Shown here: piece after piece, positions 42,625 through 52,510 of the stretch
Layout of the letters: every line of letters begins with the position of its first letter
How positions within the stretch are numbered: position 1 is the stretch's first letter
Assembly: GCA_031274715.1 (NCBI GenBank)
Contig: JAISPT010000069.1
Span: forward strand, 25,581-89,580
Direction of reading: 5' to 3'
Length of the DNA stretch: 64,000 nucleotides
DNA from: Azonexus sp.
GTDB lineage: Bacteria > Pseudomonadota > Gammaproteobacteria > Burkholderiales > Rhodocyclaceae
The notes under the pieces: model-generated
What the model saw: only the letters and a program-made list of their open reading frames with translations
What the model was told of the DNA's origin: nothing
The model's database searches: none
Made by a program: the position numbers and the translations under genes

Positions 42625-45600
42625 GTTTCGCTGACGTTAAAAACAGAACATATATCGAAGGATTTTCCGCGGCCGATGAGGCCATGATTCTTGGGGTAAT
42701 GCAAAATGCCTATGAGGCTTCCCCTGCTGCCAGGGATATGTTCGACAACTGGATTTCCGACCCGGACCATGAAATTTTCATATTTTTTATGCCAAATACA
42801 GCATATACCCAGGCAGTCCTCGGCGGTGGAAGAACTGTGTTTATTGACCTGGATTACGCGAATAGCATGCTTTATATCGATAATAATGGCACGGCTGTAG
42901 GGGGCGCGGCCAGGGTGATCTTGCACGAGTTGGTGCATGCCTTGACGACGCCGATACTAGAAGATAACTGGAATGAAACCGACTACAGAGGCGATACCGT
43001 AACCCGCTCGAATGAAATTTACCGGGATCTTGGGATCCCGGAGCAAAACTCATACATTAGCCAGTCAGATACTGGTCAGGGTCCCAAGGCAGATAAGATT
43101 CTGACCCTCGGCTTCAATTACACCAATGGAGCCGCCATCGACCGCTCCGTCGTGGTCGATCTCGGTATAAATGTAGATTCAACAAGTTGGGACTCCACGG
43201 ATGCAGGCAATTCAAACGACCTGCTGATCGGCGGTTTATGGGACAACAAGCTGACTGCCGGCGATGGGAATGATTTCCTGTACGGCAACGAAGGCAACGA
43301 TACGCTGTACGGCGGCAAAGGCGACGATTACCTCAATGGTGGCGAAGGCGCGGACCGTCTTGAAGGCGGCGAAGGCTACGATACCTATATCGCCGATAAG
43401 CAAGACACGATCATGGACGAGGACGGCAAAGGCTGCGTCATCCTCGACGGCACGAAACTGGGCCTTGCCACCCGCAAGAAAGGCGAAACGGAATACCGGG
43501 ACGGCTATGGCAACGTCTTTCTCTATACCGAACCCAGCGACGGAAATCCCGGACACCTGAGCGTCAATGGTGGCCTGCAAATAGAAAACTACACCAACGG
43601 TGACCTTGAAATTGTTCTCGTCGAAGAACCGGATGACCCGATGGAGCCGATCCGAGACAAGACCAGGGTGGCCTCCAAATACGCCTCCCCAATCATTCTC
43701 GACCTGGACGGCGATGGCGTGGAAACCCGGTCGTTGGCCAACGGTACCCATTTCGACCACGCTGCCGACGGCTTTGCCGAATTGACCGGCTGGGTCGGCC
43801 AGGACGACGGCCTGTTGGTGCGCGACCTCAACGGCAACGGGCTGATTGATTCCGGCCGCGAACTGTTCGGCTCGGAAACCCTGCTCGCCAACGGCAAAAA
43901 GGCCGCCAACGGTTTTGAAGCACTCAAGGAACTCGACAGCAACGGTGATGGCATCATCGACGCCAACGATACAGCCTTCGCCGAACTGCGCGTGTGGAAA
44001 GATAGCAACGGCAATGGCCGGGTGGATGAAGGCGAACTCCTCACCCTCGAACAAGCCGGCGTGCAGAGCATCAACCTCGCCTACACCAACTCGAACACCG
44101 TTGACGCCCAAGGCAATACCCACAAACAGACCGGCAGCTACACCACCACCGATGGGCAGATCCGCAAGGCGGAAGATGTCTGGTTTGCCGTTGATCCGAT
44201 GTACAGCATCGCCACCGAACAGGTGGAAGTCCCCGACGACATCGCCGCCCTGCCCACGGCCCGGGGTTACGGCAAGGTACGCGACCTGCGCCAGGCCATG
44301 GCAATGGATGCCACGGGCCAACTCAAAGTGCTGGTCACGGCCTTTACCCAAGCCGACAGCGCCCAAGACCGCATGGCCCTGGTGCGCCAGATCATCTACC
44401 GCTGGACCGGTGTGCAGGACATCAACCCGGCCAGCCGAACTAATCCAAGTTGGGGAAACGCAATCGGAGATGCGCGCAAACTTGAGGCACTAGAAAAGTT
44501 TTTGGGTGAGGCGTGGCTGCAGATTGGCTGGGGGGCCAACCCAGGACGGGATGCGGCCCGTACCTTGGATGAGGCCTATAACCTGCTCGAAGCCCTGGTC
44601 TATAGCCAGTTGATGATGCAAAGCCATCTCAAGGGTCTGTTCGAGCAGATCGTCTATTCCTGGGATGCAGAAACCCAAAGTGCCCAGGGTGATTTATCCC
44701 AGGTAGCCCACACCCTGGCCAGCCAGATCGAAGCCGACCGGGAAATGGGGCTGGAGGTGCTCGGCGATTTTCTGCTTTCGCTCAGAGGCATGGGCCGACT
44801 CGACGACGTGGACCTCGACGCTTTCAAGGCCGCTCTGTTGCCCTTGGGCGCCGATGTGGCGCAAACCTTCGACAGCGCCCTGACCGGCTGGCTTTCGAGC
44901 AATACCCCCAGTGACGGCAACAACCGGCTGATCGGTACGGAGCTCGATGACATCATCGACGGCAAGGGCGGCAACGACCTGATTTTTGGGCGAGGCGGCA
45001 ACGACACGCTGATCGGGGGCATGGGCAACGACGTGCTCGACGGCGGCGCCGGCAACGACAGCCTCAATGGCGGCTACGGCTCGGATACCTACCGCTTCGG
45101 CCGGGGCGACGGGCACGACATGATCAGCGAGTATGGATCACAGAGCGAAACCGACCGCCTCGAACTCAAGGCCGGTGTCACGCCAGACGACGTGCGGCTG
45201 GAACGGGGCTCCGGCAATGACCTGAAACTCACGATCCGCGACACGGGTGAGACGATCACCGTTAAGAACCACTTCACCAGCACTGCCTACGGCATCGAAG
45301 AAATCATCTTTGCCGACGGCACCGTGTGGGATGTGGAAGCCATCAAATCCCGCGTGCTGCTGGGTGAGGATGGTGATGACCAATTGCGCGGCTTCGACAA
45401 GCGCGACGACCTGATCGTGGGCGGGGCAGGCAATGATGTACTGATGGGTTACAGCGGTAACGACATGCTGCTCGGCGGCGAGGGTAACGACACGCTCGAC
45501 GGCGGGGATGGTGACGACACTCTGGACGGTGGCGCTGGCGACGATGTGCTGAAAGGCGGTACCGGCTCGGACACCTACCTGTTCGGTCGCGGCGACGGCC

Positions 45601-48600
45601 ACGACACCATCAACGAATACTCGTGGGTACCGGGCGAAACCGACCGCATCCAACTGAAGGCCGGCATCACCCCGGATGACGTGCGCCTGGAACGGGTGCG
45701 CATCCTCAGCAACGGCTGGCTGCTCAGCGACGACCTGAAACTCACCATCCGCGACACCGGCGAGACCATCACCGTCAAGAACCACTTCAACAATTCTTAC
45801 GGCACGCCTTACTATGCCATCGAAGAAATCGTCTTCGCCAACGGCACGGTGTGGGATACGGAAGCCATCAAGTCCCAGACCCTCATCGGCGGCGACGGTG
45901 ACGACACGCTGCTCGGCTTCGACAACCGCGACGACCTCCTGATCGGCGGTGCCGGCAACGACGTGCTCGTCGGCGGCAGCGGCAACGACACCCTGGTTGG
46001 TGGCGCTGGCAACGACACCCTCGAAGGCGGAGCGGGCTCCGACACCTACCGCTTTGGCCTGGGCGATGGCCAGGACGAAATCATCGAAGGGGGCACCGAC
46101 GGCGAGGACGTGCTCGAACTCGGCCCCGGCATCACCCCCGACGACGTCACCGTGCGCTGGACCCTGAATGGTGGCATGTCCATCACGCTACAGGATGGCA
46201 GCCGGGTCATCGTGCGCAATCAAACCTGGTCGAGCGGCTGGGGCATCGAACAACTGCGCTTTGCCAACGGCACCGTATGGAACCGCGACGATCTGGCTGA
46301 ACGTGCCATCGCCGGGACCGACGGCGACGACACCATCGTCGGCGGGTATGGCAACAACACCCTCGACGGTGGCCCCGGCAACGATGTGTTCTACGATCTC
46401 GGCGGCTACGACACCTACCTTTTTGGCATCGGCGACGGGCAAGACACGATCACGGACAGGGACGGCCGCATCCAGTTCAAAACCGGCATCGACCAGAACG
46501 ACATCGACTTTACCTACGACGGCACAGACCTGATCGCCACCATCGCAGCCTCGGGCGACGCCATACGGATCAAGGACTGGCTGGGCAGTTGGTGGCGCAT
46601 CGACCGCTTCGACTTCGCCAATGGTGCCAGCCTGTCGTTCAACGACGTGCTGGCCAAGCTCAACGTCGGCGAAGGTTCCGAAATCCTCTACGGCTCGCCC
46701 GGCGACGACACCCTGATCGGTACCGAAAAAAACAGCACGATCTACGGCCGGGAAGGCAGCGACCTGCTTGACGGCGGCGCCGGCAGCGATGTGCTCTACG
46801 GCGAAGCCGGCAATGACACCCTGATCGGCGGCGCGGGTAACGACACCCTCTACGGCGGTGACGGCGACGACGTGCTCATGGGCGGCGACGGCGATGACTG
46901 GCTCTTCGGCGGTGCCGGCGACGATGACCTTGACGGCGGCGCAGGCCGCGACTGGCTCTACGGCGGCGAGGGCAAAAACATCTACCGCATGACGCCGGGG
47001 ATGGACCTGGACATGGCCTACGGCGAGAGCATCCAAGTCGCCGAAGACACCGTCGTCTTCGCTGCCGGCATCGGGCCAGAAGACATCACCGTGCAACTGG
47101 GTGATCTCAGTTGGAGCGAAGCGCCCGGCGACGTCGGCTACCGCGACCTGGTCATCGGCATCGGCGGCAACGACGCCCTGGTCATCCAGAACGCGAATTC
47201 CTGGCAAAACCCCGATCTCGGCCAAGGCGCCATCCAGCACTTCCGCTTCGCCGACGGCACCGAATGGACGCTGGCCGACCTCATCGCCCGCGCCGACGGC
47301 GGCAAACTGGGCTATCAGTGGCGCGAGTCGGGCGACCCGACCACCCTCATCGGCAGCGCCGGCGACGACACCATCCGCGACGACACCGGCGAATCGGTCA
47401 TCGTGCGGGCAGGCGCCAACAACGATGCTATCTATCTTGCAGCCGGCAACAATATCGTCTCGGCAGGATCGGGCGATGACTCGATCAACACCGGTCCGGG
47501 CAACGATATCATTGCCGGCGAAACCGGCGACGACTGGATCGACGCCGGTGAAGGTGACGACGTGATCCTCTTCAACTACGGCGACGGCAACGATACCCTG
47601 ACCGCCGGCAAAGGCATGGACACCCTCTCCTTCGGCGTCACCATCACGTCGGACATGCTCTCGCTGGCGTTTAACGAATACGGGGTCGTCGTGCTTACGA
47701 TCGACGGCGGCGCCGGCGGCAGCATCACACTTAGTGACGCCACCGCCGACAACCTGCGGGGCGACCTGGAACGTCTCCAGTTCATCGATGCCGATGGCAA
47801 AGCCCGTCTCTTCGATTTCACCGGTTGGCTGGAAGCCAACCGCCTAACCCTGCTCGGGAGCACGGCGCCGCTTGCTTTTGACGGCGCCGGCTTCGAACTC
47901 ACTGGCACGGTCGCCCCGGTGGGCGGCCTGGAAGCCGTCGCCTACGCCCAGACTGGCGACCTGTTCGGCACGGCGCATCTCGCCAACAACACCCCGACCG
48001 ACGGCGACGACGTGATCTACGGCACGCCCGAGGGCGACCTGATCGATGCCGGCGCCGGCAACGACATCGTGCTCGGCCTGGCCGGGAACGATACGATCTT
48101 CGGCGGAGAAGGCAACGACATTCTCGACGGCGGCGATGGCGACGATATTCTCGACGGCGGCGCCGGTAACGACACGATCTACGGGGGTTACGGCGCCGAC
48201 ACGCTGATCGGCGGTACCGGCAATGATGAACTCTATGGCGGCTGGGGCGGCGACACCTATGTCTACCAGCCCGGCGACGGTCAAACCATCATCGACGACG
48301 ACCATCATGTACTCAATTGGGGTCGCAGTGTCGTACCCACGATGATGGCCGCGTTCGAATATGGCGGTGAAATAGGCTACGGCGGCATGATCGTCGACGA
48401 CGATCCCAACATTCTCAGCTTCGGCCCCGGCATCCGCCCCGAGGACCTGCGCTACTCGGAGCACAACGGTGACTTGGTCATCACCTTCGCCAATCAGCCG
48501 GGCGACCGGGTGATCCTGCGCGGCTACGAGCCGGGCCGGGCAACGCAGACCCGCTCGGTGGACATCATCCGCTTTGCCGACGGCACCGAAATCGTCGCTG

Positions 48601-51600
48601 GCAGCATCGACATCCGGGGCAAAAGCGAAATCGCCAACTACGAAAATGCCTGGCTCTACGGCACGCAGTTTGCCGACACCCTGATCGGTGGCGATGGCGA
48701 CGACACCTTCTACGGTAATGGCGGCGCTGACCGGCTGGCCGGCGGCGCCGGTTCAGATACTTACGTTATCTACAAGGAATGGGATAGCCCGGTGGCCGAA
48801 ACGCAGATTGCCGAAATTTGGCGCCCCCAGGACACCAACCGCATCGAATTGACCGGCGATGTCAATGCCGACGACCTGCGCCTGGCCTTCGATGGCCGGG
48901 ATTTGCTTCTGCGCTACACCCCGGAAGGCGACACGGTCCGCTTCCTCGGCTTCGACCCGCGCGACCCGAACATGCCGGCGCCGGTGCAGGAAATCAGCCT
49001 GCCCTGGGAAGGCATCACGCTCTCTTTCGATGACTTGCTGGCGCGCGGCGTGGATTATGGGGATAACCCTGGTACGGGCGAGCCCCAAGGCCCCCGCATC
49101 ATCAACCGGGGTGACGGCGAAATCCTCATCAATGAGGTCGCTGGAGAGTTCAGCGACATCCTGCGCTTCGGCCCAGGTATCGACGCGGAAGCCATCCGCA
49201 AGAATCTGCGTTTCGAGTCCGACGGCAAGGGCGGCCATGTGCTGCGCATCGCCTACGGCGACGAGGGCGACGTACTGTGCCTAGCCGGCTTCGACCCGGA
49301 CGACGCGCTCGGTTCGCACCTCATCGAGTACTACGAATTCGCCGACGGCCCGGTGCTGGATTACGAGGCGCTGCTATCCGAAGGTTTCGTGGTCGAAGGC
49401 GATGGGCAAGACAACGAATTGACCGGCACCAATCTCGCTGACCGCCTCTATGGCCATGACGGCGACGATGTTCTCACCGGCAAGGGTGGCTACAACGAAT
49501 TCTATGGTGGTAAAGGCAACGACACGCTGATTGGTGGCGATCAGGTAGACGGCTACTTCTTCGAGCGCGGCGATGGCATCGACACCATCATCGATGGCCC
49601 GAGCGACAACTTCATCGTCTTTGGCCCCGGCATCGGCAAATCGGACCTGACCGTCAGTTGGGAAGACGACACCCTGGTCCTACGATATGGACCGGGCGAC
49701 GAAATCAGAATTCCGGATTTCATCGCCAAAACCTCCGACGGCACACCGCCGGTCACGGCCATCCGCTTCGACGATGGCGACATGGTCTCGATCCCCTCCT
49801 TGATCAGCGACTCGGAAACCGTTCAATGGAATGCGGGCGAATTGCCGGCCGCCACACAGGATGCCATGTACTGGTACACGATCCCGCTGGCGGATTTCGA
49901 CCAGAGCGGACCGTTCGGGAAAGCGCGCCTGTTGAATCTGCGGCAAGCCGATGGCAGCGCGCTACCTGGCTGGCTGATGTTTGACGCGGAGCGGGGGATG
50001 CTCCTGGGCACGCCGACCAACGATGACGTTGGACAACTCGAATTGCGCGTCGAGATTTGGGGCGATTACGGGCTGTTGGCCACGCAGCAGGTCAGTCTCT
50101 TGGTCAATAACGTCAACGATGCGCCCGAGATCGGCACGTTGCTCGTCGATCAGCAGGCCAAGCAAGACACCTCCTTCACCTACACCCTGCCGGCCGGCAG
50201 TTTTTACGATGTGGATGTCGGCGATGTACTGACCTATACCGCCACCCTGGACAACGGCGATCCCCTACCGGACTGGCTGACGTTCGACGCCGTCACACAA
50301 ACCTTCACCGGCACCCCGGCCAACGGCGACGTCGGCAAACTGCAACTGCGCGTCACCGCCACCGACCTGGCCGGTGCCTCAGCCAGCCAAAGCTTCACGC
50401 TGGACGTGATGTCCGATGGCGACCCCCAGCTCCCCATCACAGCCCCGGACACCGCCTCCGTCCTCGAAGACAGCGTCGTCATCGGCAACGTCCTGGCCAA
50501 CGACACCAATCCGGGCACGGTGGCGAGCTTCCGGATCGACGGCGACCCTGCCGTCTACACGGCGGGCCAGACCGCGACGATCGCGGAGGGTACGCTGACC
50601 ATCGACAGCCATGGCGACTACACCTTTATGCCAGCCCAGGATTACTCCGGTCTGGTGCCGCAGGTGACGTACACCACCAGCAGCGGATTGAGCAGCACGC
50701 TGGACATCACGGTGATACCGGTAGCCGATGCGCCGGTAGTGACGGTGACGCTGGGCGAACTTGAGACACCGACGGGCAACATCACCACCATCGACTGGAC
50801 AAACGCCAAGACCACCAGTAATGGCTTCACGATGCAAGCCTTCACCAACCTCCGCCTCGATCTCGATCAATCCAATGCCGCCGAGGGCAAATTCGTATTC
50901 GATCGGTCTCGCCTCGTATCTTCTGGAGTCGGCGTGGAGAGCGGCACGATCAAGGGCTTTGGCTCAAGCGATAATTCCTCTCTCTATCAGAATTCGAGCG
51001 GCCCCGGGGCCAACGAAATCTCCCAGTCGGGCACGAAGGTCACGCCGGAAGACTGGCGCTCCGAATTGGTCAGGGTCACATTCGACCAATCCGTGGTCAG
51101 CGCAACGGTACAGTTCGCATGGCTTGCCATCCTGGAGCATGCCCAATACGTGGCGTATGCCGAAAATGGCGATGTCGTCGTGAGCGGGATCGTCAATGGC
51201 GAATCGGACGCAAGCACCGCCCTTCGGGAAATCAACATCGCCGGGAATTCCACGATCAAGAGCATCGAATTCTTTGCTCCCGGCCCCTATGCTGGCGGTG
51301 CCAATACCGACGACTTCCTGATCTATTCCATCCAATTCGCCTCTCCGAGTACGGAGCCGAGCACCCTTCCGGTAGCGATTTCCGTGGTGCCGACCGATAT
51401 CGATGGTTCGGAATCCGTCACGCAGATTACCGTTGCCGTCACCGGCGGCGTACTGTCGGCGGGGACGGATAATCACGACGGCACCTGGACGTTCCGGGCG
51501 GACGACCCGAGTCCCGACTACATCTGGTCGGTCGATACGCATGGTGCAGTCACCATCAAGGATCTCAACGGGAACGACTTGGGCATCACCGTGGCGCCTA

Positions 51601-52397
51601 ACCATGCTGGCAGTGTGATGGTCGACGTTAGCGCAACGGTGATCGACAGCCTGACGATCGGCACGGACACCTGGACGGATTCAACTACTGGCTCAGGCTC
51701 GGCAATGCTGATGATCGGTCAAAGCTTCTCGCTCGGCAGTACTGGTGACGATGGCTTGGGAGCCAACACACAGACCTTCAGCGACACCCTGCCCGCCAAT
51801 CTCACCAGCACCACCCAGGTAGCCGCGACGGTCAGCGATGGGCAGAGTGAAAGCATCTCGGATATCTTCACGATCAGCCTCAACAACGGTAGCAACGCCG
51901 CCAAGCAACAGGGCAATGAAGGCATCGGTGCGCCGCCCAGACACACGCCCAACCAGAACGACCGACCGGACACTGTACTGGGACAGCCGGGGAACCAAAG
52001 CAAGAATGGAAAGGCAGAGCGCAGTGTGGACGAGTCGCTGGAAAGCTTCCTGCATGGCTTTGGAGCCGACAGCCCATCCCTCTCCTATGTCAGCCGGGCG
52101 AGTCTGGATAGCGGCGAATTGGCACATTGGGGAGAGGGCCAGCCCGCATCCGCTGAGACCTCGGACATCGCGCGTCGCTGGGCTGCGCTGAGCGAGGTGC
52201 TGAACCGGCTCGATGCCGAACGCCAAGCAGCGCCCGGCTGGAGTGATGTGCACTGGGGCGCCGGTCCGACGGGTCTGGCCGGCCTGCTGCAAGGGGGTCA
52301 GATGGCGGGCGCCGGGGTGGATGCCATCTCGCTCGCCAGCAGCGGTAGTCAATTCAAAAGCCTGGCCGGACTGCACGAGGGTATGGAGAAAATTTGA
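42621..52397 (+). CDS. Giant RTX protein with an N-terminal HELVH metalloprotease-like domain
   Basis: The 3258-residue protein has no signal peptide, as expected for type I secretion. Residues 1-190 contain RVILHELVHALTTP, with a HExxH zinc motif at His102-His106, and NEIYRDLGIP at 131-140, resembling M91-type effector proteases. RTX repeats follow at 199-255. Residues 354-525 hold EF-hand-like calcium loops (DLDGDGVET, DSNGDGIIDANDTAF, DSNGNGRVDEGE), and 560-765 is helical. From 765 to about 2313 there are alternating RTX clusters and HCBRD-like modules (DTYRFGRGDGHD...FADGTVWD). Two cadherin-like domains lie at 2400-2597, a VCBS-like domain at 2604-2710 and beta-sandwiches to about 3080. 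The last 100 residues form the likely secretion signal. It starts in overlap with the upstream exported-protein gene. It could be an adhesin, a protease or both. Confidence 0.92.
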   Translation: MSFADVKNRTYIEGFSAADEAMILGVMQNAYEASPAARDMFDNWISDPDHEIFIFFMPNTAYTQAVLGGGRTVFIDLDYANSMLYIDNNGTAVGGAARVILHELVHALTTPILEDNWNETDYRGDTVTRSNEIYRDLGIPEQNSYISQSDTGQGPKADKILTLGFNYTNGAAIDRSVVVDLGINVDSTSWDSTDAGNSNDLLIGGLWDNKLTAGDGNDFLYGNEGNDTLYGGKGDDYLNGGEGADRLEGGEGYDTYIADKQDTIMDEDGKGCVILDGTKLGLATRKKGETEYRDGYGNVFLYTEPSDGNPGHLSVNGGLQIENYTNGDLEIVLVEEPDDPMEPIRDKTRVASKYASPIILDLDGDGVETRSLANGTHFDHAADGFAELTGWVGQDDGLLVRDLNGNGLIDSGRELFGSETLLANGKKAANGFEALKELDSNGDGIIDANDTAFAELRVWKDSNGNGRVDEGELLTLEQAGVQSINLAYTNSNTVDAQGNTHKQTGSYTTTDGQIRKAEDVWFAVDPMYSIATEQVEVPDDIAALPTARGYGKVRDLRQAMAMDATGQLKVLVTAFTQADSAQDRMALVRQIIYRWTGVQDINPASRTNPSWGNAIGDARKLEALEKFLGEAWLQIGWGANPGRDAARTLDEAYNLLEALVYSQLMMQSHLKGLFEQIVYSWDAETQSAQGDLSQVAHTLASQIEADREMGLEVLGDFLLSLRGMGRLDDVDLDAFKAALLPLGADVAQTFDSALTGWLSSNTPSDGNNRLIGTELDDIIDGKGGNDLIFGRGGNDTLIGGMGNDVLDGGAGNDSLNGGYGSDTYRFGRGDGHDMISEYGSQSETDRLELKAGVTPDDVRLERGSGNDLKLTIRDTGETITVKNHFTSTAYGIEEIIFADGTVWDVEAIKSRVLLGEDGDDQLRGFDKRDDLIVGGAGNDVLMGYSGNDMLLGGEGNDTLDGGDGDDTLDGGAGDDVLKGGTGSDTYLFGRGDGHDTINEYSWVPGETDRIQLKAGITPDDVRLERVRILSNGWLLSDDLKLTIRDTGETITVKNHFNNSYGTPYYAIEEIVFANGTVWDTEAIKSQTLIGGDGDDTLLGFDNRDDLLIGGAGNDVLVGGSGNDTLVGGAGNDTLEGGAGSDTYRFGLGDGQDEIIEGGTDGEDVLELGPGITPDDVTVRWTLNGGMSITLQDGSRVIVRNQTWSSGWGIEQLRFANGTVWNRDDLAERAIAGTDGDDTIVGGYGNNTLDGGPGNDVFYDLGGYDTYLFGIGDGQDTITDRDGRIQFKTGIDQNDIDFTYDGTDLIATIAASGDAIRIKDWLGSWWRIDRFDFANGASLSFNDVLAKLNVGEGSEILYGSPGDDTLIGTEKNSTIYGREGSDLLDGGAGSDVLYGEAGNDTLIGGAGNDTLYGGDGDDVLMGGDGDDWLFGGAGDDDLDGGAGRDWLYGGEGKNIYRMTPGMDLDMAYGESIQVAEDTVVFAAGIGPEDITVQLGDLSWSEAPGDVGYRDLVIGIGGNDALVIQNANSWQNPDLGQGAIQHFRFADGTEWTLADLIARADGGKLGYQWRESGDPTTLIGSAGDDTIRDDTGESVIVRAGANNDAIYLAAGNNIVSAGSGDDSINTGPGNDIIAGETGDDWIDAGEGDDVILFNYGDGNDTLTAGKGMDTLSFGVTITSDMLSLAFNEYGVVVLTIDGGAGGSITLSDATADNLRGDLERLQFIDADGKARLFDFTGWLEANRLTLLGSTAPLAFDGAGFELTGTVAPVGGLEAVAYAQTGDLFGTAHLANNTPTDGDDVIYGTPEGDLIDAGAGNDIVLGLAGNDTIFGGEGNDILDGGDGDDILDGGAGNDTIYGGYGADTLIGGTGNDELYGGWGGDTYVYQPGDGQTIIDDDHHVLNWGRSVVPTMMAAFEYGGEIGYGGMIVDDDPNILSFGPGIRPEDLRYSEHNGDLVITFANQPGDRVILRGYEPGRATQTRSVDIIRFADGTEIVAGSIDIRGKSEIANYENAWLYGTQFADTLIGGDGDDTFYGNGGADRLAGGAGSDTYVIYKEWDSPVAETQIAEIWRPQDTNRIELTGDVNADDLRLAFDGRDLLLRYTPEGDTVRFLGFDPRDPNMPAPVQEISLPWEGITLSFDDLLARGVDYGDNPGTGEPQGPRIINRGDGEILINEVAGEFSDILRFGPGIDAEAIRKNLRFESDGKGGHVLRIAYGDEGDVLCLAGFDPDDALGSHLIEYYEFADGPVLDYEALLSEGFVVEGDGQDNELTGTNLADRLYGHDGDDVLTGKGGYNEFYGGKGNDTLIGGDQVDGYFFERGDGIDTIIDGPSDNFIVFGPGIGKSDLTVSWEDDTLVLRYGPGDEIRIPDFIAKTSDGTPPVTAIRFDDGDMVSIPSLISDSETVQWNAGELPAATQDAMYWYTIPLADFDQSGPFGKARLLNLRQADGSALPGWLMFDAERGMLLGTPTNDDVGQLELRVEIWGDYGLLATQQVSLLVNNVNDAPEIGTLLVDQQAKQDTSFTYTLPAGSFYDVDVGDVLTYTATLDNGDPLPDWLTFDAVTQTFTGTPANGDVGKLQLRVTATDLAGASASQSFTLDVMSDGDPQLPITAPDTASVLEDSVVIGNVLANDTNPGTVASFRIDGDPAVYTAGQTATIAEGTLTIDSHGDYTFMPAQDYSGLVPQVTYTTSSGLSSTLDITVIPVADAPVVTVTLGELETPTGNITTIDWTNAKTTSNGFTMQAFTNLRLDLDQSNAAEGKFVFDRSRLVSSGVGVESGTIKGFGSSDNSSLYQNSSGPGANEISQSGTKVTPEDWRSELVRVTFDQSVVSATVQFAWLAILEHAQYVAYAENGDVVVSGIVNGESDASTALREINIAGNSTIKSIEFFAPGPYAGGANTDDFLIYSIQFASPSTEPSTLPVAISVVPTDIDGSESVTQITVAVTGGVLSAGTDNHDGTWTFRADDPSPDYIWSVDTHGAVTIKDLNGNDLGITVAPNHAGSVMVDVSATVIDSLTIGTDTWTDSTTGSGSAMLMIGQSFSLGSTGDDGLGANTQTFSDTLPANLTSTTQVAATVSDGQSESISDIFTISLNNGSNAAKQQGNEGIGAPPRHTPNQNDRPDTVLGQPGNQSKNGKAERSVDESLESFLHGFGADSPSLSYVSRASLDSGELAHWGEGQPASAETSDIARRWAALSEVLNRLDAERQAAPGWSDVHWGAGPTGLAGLLQGGQMAGAGVDAISLASSGSQFKSLAGLHEGMEKI
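44912..49560 (+). repeat. RTX nonapeptide and HCBRD module repeats inside the RTX gene
   Basis: The coding sequence repeats GGxGxDxLxGG nonapeptide units in several clusters (around 44.93-45.08, 45.36-45.57, 45.89-46.04, 46.68-46.98, 48.00-48.25 and 49.42-49.54 kb). Between clusters, modules carry DTYxFGxGDGxD, then xPDDVRLER, then FADGTVW. Two modules share a nearly identical stretch: KLTIRDTGETITVKNHF is encoded at about 45227 and again at about 45740. These units bind Ca2+ and fold outside the cell. Recombination between modules could change protein length. Confidence 0.9.
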
Positions 52398-52419
52398 TAG
52401 TGGAGTACTAAGCAAGCAT

Positions 52420-52447
52420 CCTCAACCGGCCTTCAGGCCGGTTGAGG
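52420..52447 (+). terminator. 12-bp hairpin after the RTX gene
   Basis: The perfect arms CCTCAACCGGCC and GGCCGGTTGAGG with a TTCA loop lie 22 bases after the RTX stop. The sequence that follows (TAAGTCTGTTTTG) has only a short T run. It probably ends or tapers transcription between the RTX gene and hlyD. Confidence 0.7.
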
Positions 52448-52510
52448 TAAGTCTGTTTTGAAGGGCAGCTTTTTGCTGGCCACCCCGTTTTTTTGAACCG
52501 AGCCCTACCC

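Noticed and set aside
46188..47240. Long minus-strand frames inside the RTX gene
   Set aside because: They mirror the repetitive GGxGxD coding sequence and show repeated Ala-Val patterns without protein-like features or ribosome sites.
44912..49560. CRISPR-like regular repeats
   Set aside because: The periodicity of about 27 bases is codon-based RTX nonapeptide coding in a continuous frame; there are no uniform repeats with unique spacers and no cas genes.
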